DNA from: Micrococcales bacterium
Lineage (GTDB): Bacteria > Actinomycetota > Actinomycetes > Actinomycetales > Dermatophilaceae
Direction: 5' to 3'
Assembly (NCBI GenBank): GCA_021287075.1
Contig: JAJTBD010000016.1
Location: forward strand, 25,557 to 89,556
Length of the DNA: 64,000 bases
Shown here: piece by piece, positions 19,997 through 27,864 of the stretch
Numbering within the stretch: position 1 is the stretch's first letter
Layout of the letters: every line of letters starts with the position of its first letter
Translations under genes and position numbers: made by a program
The notes under the pieces: generated by a model
What the model saw: only the letters and a program-made list of their open reading frames with translations
What the model was told of the DNA's origin: nothing
Database searches by the model: none

Positions 19997-21726
19997 GCCG
20001 CCTCCTCCGCGGGACGCTGGGACTCGACGATCTCGGCATAGGTCGGGCAGGTCTCCACGAGCTCGTCGTGGCGACCCGATCCGACGACGCGGCCGTCGTC
20101 GAGGACGATGATCTGGTCGGCATCGATGACGGTCGAGACCCGTTGTGCGACAACGATGACCGTCGAATTCCGGGTGGCCGGGCGGAGCGCGGCACGCAGC
20201 CGTGCGTCGGTGGCCAGGTCGAGCGCGCTGAAGCTGTCGTCAAAGAGATAGATGTCGGGGCGCGCGACGATGGCGCGCGCGATCGCGAGCCGCTGGCGCT
20301 GGCCGCCGGAGACATTGGAGCCGCCCTGGGCGATGGGGGCGTCGAGGCCCCCGGGCATCGCGCGGACGAAGTCCTCCGCCTGGGCGATCCGCAGGGCCTC
20401 CCACAGCTGCTCGTCGGTGGCCTCGGGGTCGCCGAAGCGGAGGTTGGAGGCCACGGTGCCGGTGAAGAGATAGGCCTTCTGCGGGACCATGCCGACGCGG
20501 CGCCAGACGTCGTCGAGCGCGGCCTCGCGCACGTCCGCTCCCCCGATCCTCACGGACCCGTCGCTCGCGTCATACAGCCGCGGGATCAGGTGCAGGAGAG
20601 TCGATTTGCCCGAGCCGGTTGACCCGATGATCGCCGTGGTCTGCCCGGGTGACGCGGTGAAGCTGATGTCGTGCAGCACGGGGTGCTCCGCCCCCGGGTA
20701 GGAGAAGTCGACCAGGTCCAGGCGCACCTCGACCGGACCCTCGGGGATGGCCACGGCGGTGGCGGGCTCGTGGACGCTGGAGTCGGTCTCGAGGACCTCG
20801 CCGATGCGCCCCGCCGAGACGGTCGCGCGCGGGATCATCATCGACATCATCGTGGCCATCATCACCGACATCAGGATCATGATCAGATAGCTCATGAAGG
20901 CGAAGAGCTGGCCGACCTGCATGTCGCCGGCGTCAATCCGCTTGGCGCCAAACCAGATCACGGCCACGCTCGAGGCGTTGAAGATGAACATCACGATCGG
21001 GAAGACGATGGCCATCAGGCGCCCCACGGCGAGCGAGGCACCCGTATAGACGCCGTTGGCGACGTCGAAGCGCTCCCGCTCGTGGTCCTCGCGCACGAAC
21101 GCGCGGACGACGCGGATGCCCGTGATCTGCTCGCGCAGGATGCGGTTGACGTTGTCGACGGAGGTCTGCATCGTGCGGAACTGCGGGACCATGCGCCAGG
21201 TCGCCAGGCCCACGACCAGCGCCAGCAGCGGCACCGCGACGGCCAGCAGCCAGGTGAGCCCGGCGTCCTCGCGCAGCGCCATCACCAGTCCGCCGATCAT
21301 CATGATCGGCGCCCCGACCATCATGGCGGCGCCCATGAAGGAGACCTGCTGGATCTGCTGGACATCGTTGGTGGCACGCGAGATCAGCGTCGGCGCACCG
21401 AAACGGGCGACCTCCTGTGCGGAGAAGTCGCCGACCCGGTGGAAGACGGCGGCGCGCAGGTCGCGGGCCATGCCTGCGGTCGAGCGGGCCGCGAGATAGG
21501 TCGCGGCGATCGAGGCGATGATCTGCACGAGCGAGACCCCGAGCATGATCCCGCCCAGTCGCAGGATCTGACCGGTGTCGCCCTTGGCCACACCGTCGTC
21601 GATGATCTGCGCGTTGAGGCTCGGCAGATAGAGCGAGGCGATGGTGCCGGCGAGCTGGAGCAGCAGGAGCAGGGCCAGCAGGCCGGAGTAGGGCCGGAGG
21701 TATCGGCGCAGGATGCGAAGGAGCAT
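19993..21726 (-). CDS. heterodimeric ABC exporter subunit, degenerate nucleotide-binding domain
   Basis: 577 residues: six-helix exporter domain plus ABC ATPase. Walker A GSTGSGKST and a normal signature NVSGGQRQ are present, but the Walker B catalytic Glu is Asp (LFDDSFSALD, about residue 497) and the switch His is Gln (VVAQRVST, about residue 528). These are the replacements seen in the degenerate half of heterodimeric type IV exporters. Start immediately follows the tetR stop with no spacer, and the gene overlaps the partner subunit. Substrate unknown; drug, lipid or peptide export are the family roles. Confidence 0.92.
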   Translation of the reverse strand: MLLRILRRYLRPYSGLLALLLLLQLAGTIASLYLPSLNAQIIDDGVAKGDTGQILRLGGIMLGVSLVQIIASIAATYLAARSTAGMARDLRAAVFHRVGDFSAQEVARFGAPTLISRATNDVQQIQQVSFMGAAMMVGAPIMMIGGLVMALREDAGLTWLLAVAVPLLALVVGLATWRMVPQFRTMQTSVDNVNRILREQITGIRVVRAFVREDHERERFDVANGVYTGASLAVGRLMAIVFPIVMFIFNASSVAVIWFGAKRIDAGDMQVGQLFAFMSYLIMILMSVMMATMMSMMIPRATVSAGRIGEVLETDSSVHEPATAVAIPEGPVEVRLDLVDFSYPGAEHPVLHDISFTASPGQTTAIIGSTGSGKSTLLHLIPRLYDASDGSVRIGGADVREAALDDVWRRVGMVPQKAYLFTGTVASNLRFGDPEATDEQLWEALRIAQAEDFVRAMPGGLDAPIAQGGSNVSGGQRQRLAIARAIVARPDIYLFDDSFSALDLATDARLRAALRPATRNSTVIVVAQRVSTVIDADQIIVLDDGRVVGSGRHDELVETCPTYAEIVESQRPAEEAA

Positions 21727-22368
21727 TCAGCGGGCCTTTCGGGGACGGTGCGCGGTGGCGCGGACAAGTTGAGGGGCAGCGGTCGCCGGTGAGCCGGCGG
21801 CCACGCCATAGAGCACGATGTCGGTGATCGCCTGGGGGTCCATGCGGATCTCGCCGGTGGTCGCCGGGTGACAGGCCATGAAGGTCTGGAGGCGGAGCAG
21901 GTGTGCGACCACGACCGGCTCCACGCGCAGCTCGGCGGCGTGGGGCTGGAGCAGGCTGCACACGATCTCGAAGAACTCCGCGTGGTGGCGGGCGTGGTCC
22001 TCGGAGGTGGGCGGCGGGCCCATGATGCCGACAGCCTCCATGAGCGCGATGACCGAGCGGAGGCGCTGCTCGACGGTGCTCACGATCAGCACGACCGTCT
22101 CGCGCAGCGACTCCTGCCCGGGCAGCGCCCGCAGCCCGGCGTGGAACTCGTCGGGATCGAGCGCATCGGCCAGGGCCGCGTCGACGAGGGCGTCCTTGCT
22201 GTCGAAGACCCGGAAGATGGTGCCCTCGGCGACGCCGGCGGCCTGGGCGATCTGGCGCGTGGTCACGCCACGGCCGTGCTCACGCAGCAGGGGGATCGTC
22301 GCCGCGACGAGGGCGGCCCGACGGTCGTCGGGCGGCAGGGCGGGGGCGCGGGGGGTCACGCCCTCCAT
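21727..22368 (-). CDS. TetR/AcrR-family transcriptional regulator
   Basis: 213 residues from ATG 22368. The frame extends to GTG 22389, but that start would lie inside a perfect 18-base palindrome that I read as the operator, so the shorter form is preferred. The TetR helix-turn-helix is clear: TTRQIAQAAGVAEGTIFRVF near residues 35-55. The divergent C-terminal domain should bind an effector, perhaps a substrate of the exporter encoded directly downstream with zero spacing. Confidence 0.9.
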   Translation of the reverse strand: MEGVTPRAPALPPDDRRAALVAATIPLLREHGRGVTTRQIAQAAGVAEGTIFRVFDSKDALVDAALADALDPDEFHAGLRALPGQESLRETVVLIVSTVEQRLRSVIALMEAVGIMGPPPTSEDHARHHAEFFEIVCSLLQPHAAELRVEPVVVAHLLRLQTFMACHPATTGEIRMDPQAITDIVLYGVAAGSPATAAPQLVRATAHRPRKAR

Positions 22369-22374
22369 TGTGAA

Positions 22375-22392
22375 TGAGTGAGCACTCACTCA
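22375..22392. promoter_or_regulatory. candidate TetR operator
   Basis: TGAGTGAG-CA-CTCACTCA is a perfect palindrome with 8-base arms, seven bases upstream of the chosen tetR start. Arrangement and half-site are typical of TetR/AcrR autoregulatory operators. Binding here would repress tetR and the two ABC genes together. Confidence 0.75.
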
Positions 22393-22477
22393 CAAATGAC
22401 TTTCTGACCTGCGTTTTTGCCCGTCCGCCGGGCGATGGATGCGCTTTCACTCACCGGCCCCACCAGCTCCCAGACGC

Positions 22478-22512
22478 GGGTATGCCGCGGGGCCGGGCCC
22501 CGCGGCATACCC
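22478..22512. terminator. GTATGCCGC-type perfect hairpin downstream of dcu
   Basis: A 16-bp perfect stem (22478-22493 with 22497-22512) with a 3-nt loop; each arm carries one GGTATGCCGC. It lies 22 bases beyond the 3' end of the dcu transporter on the - strand, consistent with termination of the aspA-dcu operon. Confidence 0.8.
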
Positions 22513-22534
22513 ACCACTGCTGCCTCTCGCCGGG

Positions 22535-23848
22535 TCAGAGGATGACCGCCCCGAACAGGAAGCCAAGAGCGACCGAGAAGGCGATCGCGAGGACACCCGG
22601 GATGAGGAAGGGGTGGTTGAACACGGCCTTGCCGATGCGCGTGGTGCCGGTGTCGTCCATCTCGACCGCGGCGAGCAGCGTCGGGTAGGTCGGCAAGACG
22701 AACAGCGCAGAGACCGCGGCGAAGGAGGCCACCGCCGCGACATTGCTGACGCCGAGTGCGAGGGCGGTCGGCATCAGGGCCTTGGTCGTCGCCGCCTGGC
22801 TGTAGAGCAGGCACGCGGCGAAGAAGAGCACGACCGCGAGCAGCCACGGCTGGTCCTGGAGGAGATTGCCGGCCGCCTTCTTGATCTCGTCCTCGTGGGC
22901 GCCGACGAAGGTCGCGCCGAGCCACGCCACGCCGAGCACACACAGCACGGCGCTCATGCCCGACTTGAAGGTCGAGGCGGTGAGGATCTCGGAGGTGTCG
23001 ACCTTGCAGAGCATCACGATCAGGGTGGCGATCGTCAGCATGAAGGCGATGATCGCCGCGTCGCGCTTCATGACCGGGTCCTTGATGAGGCCGACCTTGT
23101 CGCTGATCGCGGTCGCATAGGCCATGACCGCGAGCAGGCCGGCGAGGAAAATCGCGACCGAGCGCTTGGCGTAGGGCTTGAGGACGATCTCGCCGTGGCC
23201 GCGCATGTCGACCTTGCCCTCGGCCAGCCGCCGCTGGAACTCGGGGTCGTCGGAGAGCCTGCTGTGCTTGCTGGCGCGGTCCCACAGATACATCACGAGC
23301 GCGCAGAGCATGACACCGATGAAGGTCGAGGGGATGACGGTCGCGAGCAGCTCGAGGTAGTCGACGCCCCTCTTCTCCATCGCCGAGGACATGAAGACCA
23401 CGGCCGCCGAGATCGGCGAGGCGGTGATGGCGATCTGGGAGGCGACGACGGCCACCGACAGCGGGCGGGAGGGCTTGATGTCGCTCTCCTTGGCCACCTC
23501 GGTGATGACCGGCATCGTCGAGAATGCCGTGTGGCCGGTGCCGGCCATGAAGGTCATCAGATAGGTGATCACCGGCGCGAGGAAGATCAGCTGGCGCGGG
23601 TTCTTGCGCAGCAGTCGCTCGGCGAGACTGACCAGATAGTCCATGCCGCCGGCGACCTGCATGGCCGCGATGGCCGCGATGACGGCCGCGATGATCGAGA
23701 CGACGTCGAGCGGCATCTCGCCCGGGGCGACGCCGAGGACGGCGAGCAGGAGCACGCCGAGACCGCCGGCGAAGCCGATCGCGATGCCGCCGAGGCGGGC
23801 GCCGAGGAAGATCGCCCCGAGGACGACAAGGAGCTCGACCCAGATCAC
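22535..23848 (-). CDS. C4-dicarboxylate transporter, DcuA/DcuB family
   Basis: 437 residues, 10-12 membrane helices, the usual Dcu length. The segments [19 protein letters not shown] and [19 protein letters not shown] are family signatures. It exchanges aspartate, fumarate or succinate across the membrane. Its start overlaps the aspA stop (ATGA), so aspartate uptake and deamination to fumarate, with efflux of fumarate or succinate, are made together, an arrangement known for fumarate respiration and aspartate use. Whether it is DcuA or DcuB cannot be decided by eye. Confidence 0.9.
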   Translation of the reverse strand: MIWVELLVVLGAIFLGARLGGIAIGFAGGLGVLLLAVLGVAPGEMPLDVVSIIAAVIAAIAAMQVAGGMDYLVSLAERLLRKNPRQLIFLAPVITYLMTFMAGTGHTAFSTMPVITEVAKESDIKPSRPLSVAVVASQIAITASPISAAVVFMSSAMEKRGVDYLELLATVIPSTFIGVMLCALVMYLWDRASKHSRLSDDPEFQRRLAEGKVDMRGHGEIVLKPYAKRSVAIFLAGLLAVMAYATAISDKVGLIKDPVMKRDAAIIAFMLTIATLIVMLCKVDTSEILTASTFKSGMSAVLCVLGVAWLGATFVGAHEDEIKKAAGNLLQDQPWLLAVVLFFAACLLYSQAATTKALMPTALALGVSNVAAVASFAAVSALFVLPTYPTLLAAVEMDDTGTTRIGKAVFNHPFLIPGVLAIAFSVALGFLFGAVIL

Positions 23849-25287
23849 CGCGCTGCCTTCGGCTCGTCCTGGACCGCGAGCGAGGTGAGGTCGCGGGGGT
23901 GCATGAGATTGGCCGGCGAGAGGACCTCATCGAGGGTCGCCTCGTCGAGCAGGCCCATCTCGAGGACGACATCGCGCACGTTGCGGCCCGAGCGGGCGCA
24001 CTCCTTGCCGACGAGGTCGCCGTTGTGGTGGCCGATGAGGTCGTTGAGATACGTGACGATGCCGATCGAGCCGAGGACGTAGTCGCGGCATACCTCCTCG
24101 TTGGCGGTGATGCCGGTGACGCACTTCTCGCGGAGGGTGTCGCACGCGTTGGTCATCAGGCTGATCGACTCGAACATCGCCTGGCCGATGACCGGCTCCA
24201 TGACGTTGAGCTGGAGCTGTCCGGCCTCGGCGGCGAAGGTCACGGTGATGTCATTGCCGAAGACCTTGAAGCACACCTGGTTGACGACCTCGGGGATGAC
24301 CGGGTTGACCTTGGCCGGCATGATCGACGAGCCGGCCTGCATCTCGGGCAGGTTGATCTCGTTCAGGCCCGCTCGCGGGCCCGAGGAGAGCAGCCGCAGG
24401 TCATTGCAGATCTTGCTCAGCTTGGTCGCCGTGCGCTTGATGGCCGCGTGCACCTGCACATAGGCGCCACAGTCGCTGGTGGCCTCGATCAGGTTGGGCG
24501 CCAAGACAATCGGCAGACCCGAGACCTCGGCGAGCTTGCCGACGACAAGCTGGGGATAGCCCTCCGGGGTGTTGACGCCGGTGCCGATCGCGGTGGCGCC
24601 GAGGTTGACCTCGGACAGCAGACGGCTGGAGCTCTCCAGGCGGGCGATCTCCTCGCCGAGCGTGACGGCGAAGGCGTGGAACTCCTCCCCCAGCGTCATC
24701 GGCACGGCGTCCTGGAGCTGGGTGCGCCCCATCTTCAGGACGGTCGTGAACTCGCCACCCTTGGCCTCGAAGGCCTGGGCCAGCGCCTCCACGGCCTGCC
24801 CCAGCCGCCGGAGGGCAAACAGCACACCGACGCGGAAACCGCTCGGGTAGGCGTCGTTGGTCGACTGCGACCGGTTGACGTGGTCATTGGGGTTGACGAC
24901 CGCATAGTCGCCCTTGGGCCGGCCCAGGTGCTCGAGGGCGAGGTTGGCCAGCACCTCGTTGGTGTTCATGTTGACCGACGTGCCCGCGCCGCCCTGGAAG
25001 ACGTCGACGGGGAACTGGTCCATGCAGCGGCCCCGCTCGAGAACCTCGTCGCAGGCCCACTCGATCGCCTCGGCGACGTCGGCAGGGATGGCGCCGAGCT
25101 CGGCGTTGGCCCGGGCGGTCGCCTTCTTGACCATCACCATGCCGCGGATCAGGTCCGGCACATCGTTGATGGTCGCGGAGCTGATCCGGAAGTTCTCGAC
25201 CGCCCGCAGCGTGTGCACGCCGTAGTAGGCCTCGTCCGGCACCTCCCGCTGACCGAGGAGGTCCTCTTCCACCCGCACCGCTGCCAT
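23845..25287 (-). CDS. aspA: aspartate ammonia-lyase
   Basis: 480 residues from ATG 25287, which has AAAGGGG ten bases upstream; the frame also allows GTG 25296, too near that site. Fumarase/aspartase superfamily with the catalytic loop [11 protein letters not shown]. The substrate-binding segments [13 protein letters not shown] and [11 protein letters not shown] resemble aspartase more than fumarase. It reversibly releases ammonia from aspartate to give fumarate. First gene of an operon with the dicarboxylate transporter. Region 25288-25536 upstream holds its promoter and the terminator of the gene behind. Confidence 0.93.
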   Translation of the reverse strand: MAAVRVEEDLLGQREVPDEAYYGVHTLRAVENFRISSATINDVPDLIRGMVMVKKATARANAELGAIPADVAEAIEWACDEVLERGRCMDQFPVDVFQGGAGTSVNMNTNEVLANLALEHLGRPKGDYAVVNPNDHVNRSQSTNDAYPSGFRVGVLFALRRLGQAVEALAQAFEAKGGEFTTVLKMGRTQLQDAVPMTLGEEFHAFAVTLGEEIARLESSSRLLSEVNLGATAIGTGVNTPEGYPQLVVGKLAEVSGLPIVLAPNLIEATSDCGAYVQVHAAIKRTATKLSKICNDLRLLSSGPRAGLNEINLPEMQAGSSIMPAKVNPVIPEVVNQVCFKVFGNDITVTFAAEAGQLQLNVMEPVIGQAMFESISLMTNACDTLREKCVTGITANEEVCRDYVLGSIGIVTYLNDLIGHHNGDLVGKECARSGRNVRDVVLEMGLLDEATLDEVLSPANLMHPRDLTSLAVQDEPKAAR

Positions 25288-25508
25288 TGCCACCACGCCC
25301 CTTTGCGTCGCTGTTTCATGATCCGGCGCCAGGCTGCTGCCGGACCACCGACGCTACTCCTGCGCCCGTCGCAGGTGAGACGTGGCAGGGCCACTGGATC
25401 CGCACCCCACGCGGTCTCGGACGGCCATCCGCGCAGGTCAGTGCACCCCCGTGGTCGCAGCTGGTCAAAGTGCGGTGTGCAGACTCACAGTTTTAACTGA
25501 ACTAAACG

Positions 25509-25532
25509 TCCTCTTAAGCAGAATTAAGAGGA
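25509..25532 (-). terminator. factor-independent terminator of the methyltransferase gene
   Basis: TCCTCTTAA (25509-25517) pairs with TTAAGAGGA (25524-25532) around a 6-nt loop, just past the 3' end of the - strand methyltransferase gene. On that strand it is followed by the T-containing CGTTTAGTTCAG. This is one of the few AT-rich terminators in the window and lacks the GTATGCCGC motif. Confidence 0.65.
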
Positions 25533-25536
25533 TCGT

Positions 25537-27039
25537 TCAGAGCAACAGCCCATCCGCGACCAGGGAGCGCAGCACGGGCACGACCTCGGCCCGGACCTGG
25601 TCGATATCGGCCACCAGCAGCTGGGCGATCGCGTCGAGCGCCGCCCGTGCGGTCAGCGAGCCATCGGCGACCGAGAGGTATGCCGCGGTGGCCGTCTCCA
25701 CGCGCACGACCCGCCGGAGCCCGCTCCCCTGCCGGATCTCGATGACCGACGGGTCGTCGGCGCCGGGCACGCCGTGACGGGCCTCGGTGACATCGTCGGC
25801 GCAGCGCCAGGCGACGTCGAGGAGCTCGTCGTCGGAGTGCTCGGCCAGCCAGGTGCGCGCACGGAGCCCGGCGAGCACCTGGGGGCCCATCGGCTGCGCC
25901 ACCGGGTGCGGCACGTCGAGCAGGTCGACAAAGGGCTCACGCTCGGTGGCGGGCCGCTGGAGGGTGATGACCCCGAAGCCGATGGCCTCGACGTCGCGGG
26001 CGGCGAAGTCGTCGAGCCAGGCCTCATACATCTGCATGAACTCCGCTGTCGCGGAATGGTGCCCGCCATCGCGGGCCCATGTCTCGGCATACTGCGCCGG
26101 GTCCTGGACCTCCCGCTGGATGACCCACGCATCGAGGCCGGTGCCCGCCACCCAGGAGCGCACCCGGTCGGTCCAGCCGGACCCCGACGGGATCTCCCAG
26201 TTGCCGAGGAACTGCGCGATGCCACCGGGCGCCAGGACCGCACCGACACCGCGCACCAGGTCGGCGACGACCGTGTCACCGGCCTGGCCGCCGTCGCGGT
26301 ACTCGAACATCGGCATGCTGGCCACCCGGGGGGTGATGACGAACGGCGGGTTGGAGACCACGAGGTCGAACTGCTCGCCCGCGACCGGCTCGAGCATGGA
26401 GCCCTGCCGGATCTGCCAGTCGAGCCCGTTGAGCCCGGCGTTGAAGCGGGCGAACTCCAGGGCGCGCTCGGACAGGTCGGTGACCACGACCGAGCAGGCG
26501 TGCTCGCTCAGGTGCAGGGCCTGCACGCCACAGCCGGTGCCGACGTCGAGGGCCCGGGCCACCTCGGGGCGAGGTGTCCACGCGGCCAGCGTCATCGACG
26601 CCCCACCGATGCCGAGCACGTGGTCGCCGTGCAGGGGTCGGCGCGTGGCGACCTCGGAGAGATCGGAGGCGACCCACCAGGAGGAGTCGTCCGCGGCATA
26701 CGGCCGCAGGTCACAGGTCGCGACGACGGCGTCGCCCTCCTGCACGACCAGGCCCATCGCCAGCGCTCCCCCGACACCCAGGGTCGGCAGCGCCCGGGCC
26801 GCCTCGGCGGTGTCGACGGCGTCGCCGAGGGTGAACAGGCGCACGAGAGTGGCGGTCGGCGAGCCGGCGCTCGAGGTCACCCGGCGGGCAGGCAGGGTCT
26901 GCTCGCGGTCGAGCGCCGCGGACGCGACCGGGCCGAGGGTCTCGGCGACGGCCTCGACGGTGAAGGGCGCGGCGCTCAGGTCGGCCCGCAGGAGGGCGAT
27001 GAGCGCAGCATCGGGACGGGGAGTGCGATGGCTCGGCAT
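25537..27039 (-). CDS. class I SAM-dependent methyltransferase (DUF7059/HemK-RsmC-like)
   Basis: 500 residues from ATG 27039, which overlaps the stop of the AIM24 gene. An N-terminal winged-helix-like domain (about 1-130) precedes a Rossmann methyltransferase domain with SAM motif DVGTGCGVQALHLS and catalytic VVSNPPFVITP. The NPPF motif marks N-methylation of an amide or base, as in PrmC, RsmC and RlmG. A C-terminal ~130-residue extension is found in the actinobacterial members. Substrate unknown; rRNA, tRNA or a protein glutamine are the family options. Confidence 0.85.
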   Translation of the reverse strand: MPSHRTPRPDAALIALLRADLSAAPFTVEAVAETLGPVASAALDREQTLPARRVTSSAGSPTATLVRLFTLGDAVDTAEAARALPTLGVGGALAMGLVVQEGDAVVATCDLRPYAADDSSWWVASDLSEVATRRPLHGDHVLGIGGASMTLAAWTPRPEVARALDVGTGCGVQALHLSEHACSVVVTDLSERALEFARFNAGLNGLDWQIRQGSMLEPVAGEQFDLVVSNPPFVITPRVASMPMFEYRDGGQAGDTVVADLVRGVGAVLAPGGIAQFLGNWEIPSGSGWTDRVRSWVAGTGLDAWVIQREVQDPAQYAETWARDGGHHSATAEFMQMYEAWLDDFAARDVEAIGFGVITLQRPATEREPFVDLLDVPHPVAQPMGPQVLAGLRARTWLAEHSDDELLDVAWRCADDVTEARHGVPGADDPSVIEIRQGSGLRRVVRVETATAAYLSVADGSLTARAALDAIAQLLVADIDQVRAEVVPVLRSLVADGLLL

Positions 27040-27755
27040 CAGCTGAACAGGTCTCCGATGAGGTTGCCGGCGCCGCCGCCGGACCCGCCGCCACTGGTCG
27101 TCGGCGGCACCCACTCGCTCGGCTGGACGATGACGAATCCCGGCCCGTGGAAGGCGTACTGGAAGGCCTCGCCGGTGCCGCCGCGCAGCATCGAGGAGAC
27201 ATTCATCGACGAGACGACCTGCGGGGTCAGGGTGGCCGACCAGCCCACGCAGGCCTGCACGTCGACATAGGTGGGCTGCTGGGAGCAGTCGAGGATGACC
27301 GGCTGGCCGACCGACGTGATGGCGACGGTCCCCTGCCCGGCGAGGGTGGTGTTGAACAGCCCGCCCGAGAGCACGCCGGCGCCCTGCACCCGCTTGATGT
27401 CCCACTCGATGGCGGAGTCGAAGGCGAGCAGGTTGCGGGCGTTGACGCTCAGGGCATCGCCGGTGAGGTCGATCAGATAGACATAGCCGGCCTCCTCGGC
27501 AAAGAACACCTCGCCGTTGCCGCTCACCCGCATGAGCGAGAGGTCCTCGCCGGTGACGACCTTCTTGAGGAATCGCTTTGCGCTGCCGGCCTTCTCGTGG
27601 GTGAAGGTGATCTGCCCCTGGTAGGCCACCATCGCCCCCTTGACCGCCAGCACGTCGCCGCCGAGGTGCACCCGCAGCATCTGCGGGTTCTGGAGCGCGA
27701 AGCGCTGCTCGGCCTGGACCTCGAGATTGCGCTGCTCGAAAAGGTTGGACTGCAT
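27039..27755 (-). CDS. AIM24-family protein
   Basis: 238 residues, AIM24/TIGR00266-like (PF01987) all-beta protein. Family cues: GGDVLAVKGAMVAYQG near the N-terminus, GEVFFAEEAGYVYLIDL in the middle, and the GTGEAFQYAFHGPGFVIVQPSEW ending split by a Gly/Ser-rich tail. The molecular role of the family is not settled; yeast Aim24 acts in mitochondrial inner-membrane organisation. The stop overlaps the methyltransferase start, so the two are translationally coupled. Confidence 0.85.
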   Translation of the reverse strand: MQSNLFEQRNLEVQAEQRFALQNPQMLRVHLGGDVLAVKGAMVAYQGQITFTHEKAGSAKRFLKKVVTGEDLSLMRVSGNGEVFFAEEAGYVYLIDLTGDALSVNARNLLAFDSAIEWDIKRVQGAGVLSGGLFNTTLAGQGTVAITSVGQPVILDCSQQPTYVDVQACVGWSATLTPQVVSSMNVSSMLRGGTGEAFQYAFHGPGFVIVQPSEWVPPTTSGGGSGGGAGNLIGDLFS

Positions 27756-27807
27756 GGGGCCCAGCCTAGGGCCCGGTCGTTGCCCAGGTCACCGGGACCG
27801 GACCACG

Positions 27808-27853
27808 CAGGAGGGGTATGCCGCGGGCCCGGGCCCGCGGCATACCCCTCCTG
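27808..27853. terminator. 46-bp perfect palindrome with two GTATGCCGC copies, downstream of hppA
   Basis: Both 23-base arms (27808-27830 and 27831-27853) are exact reverse complements with no spacer, so a transcript would fold with a minimal loop. It lies 12 bases past the 3' end of hppA on the - strand and 53 bases before the AIM24 start. Probable hppA terminator; also the longest palindrome I found in the window. Confidence 0.8.
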
Positions 27854-27864
27854 ATGTGGGCGGC

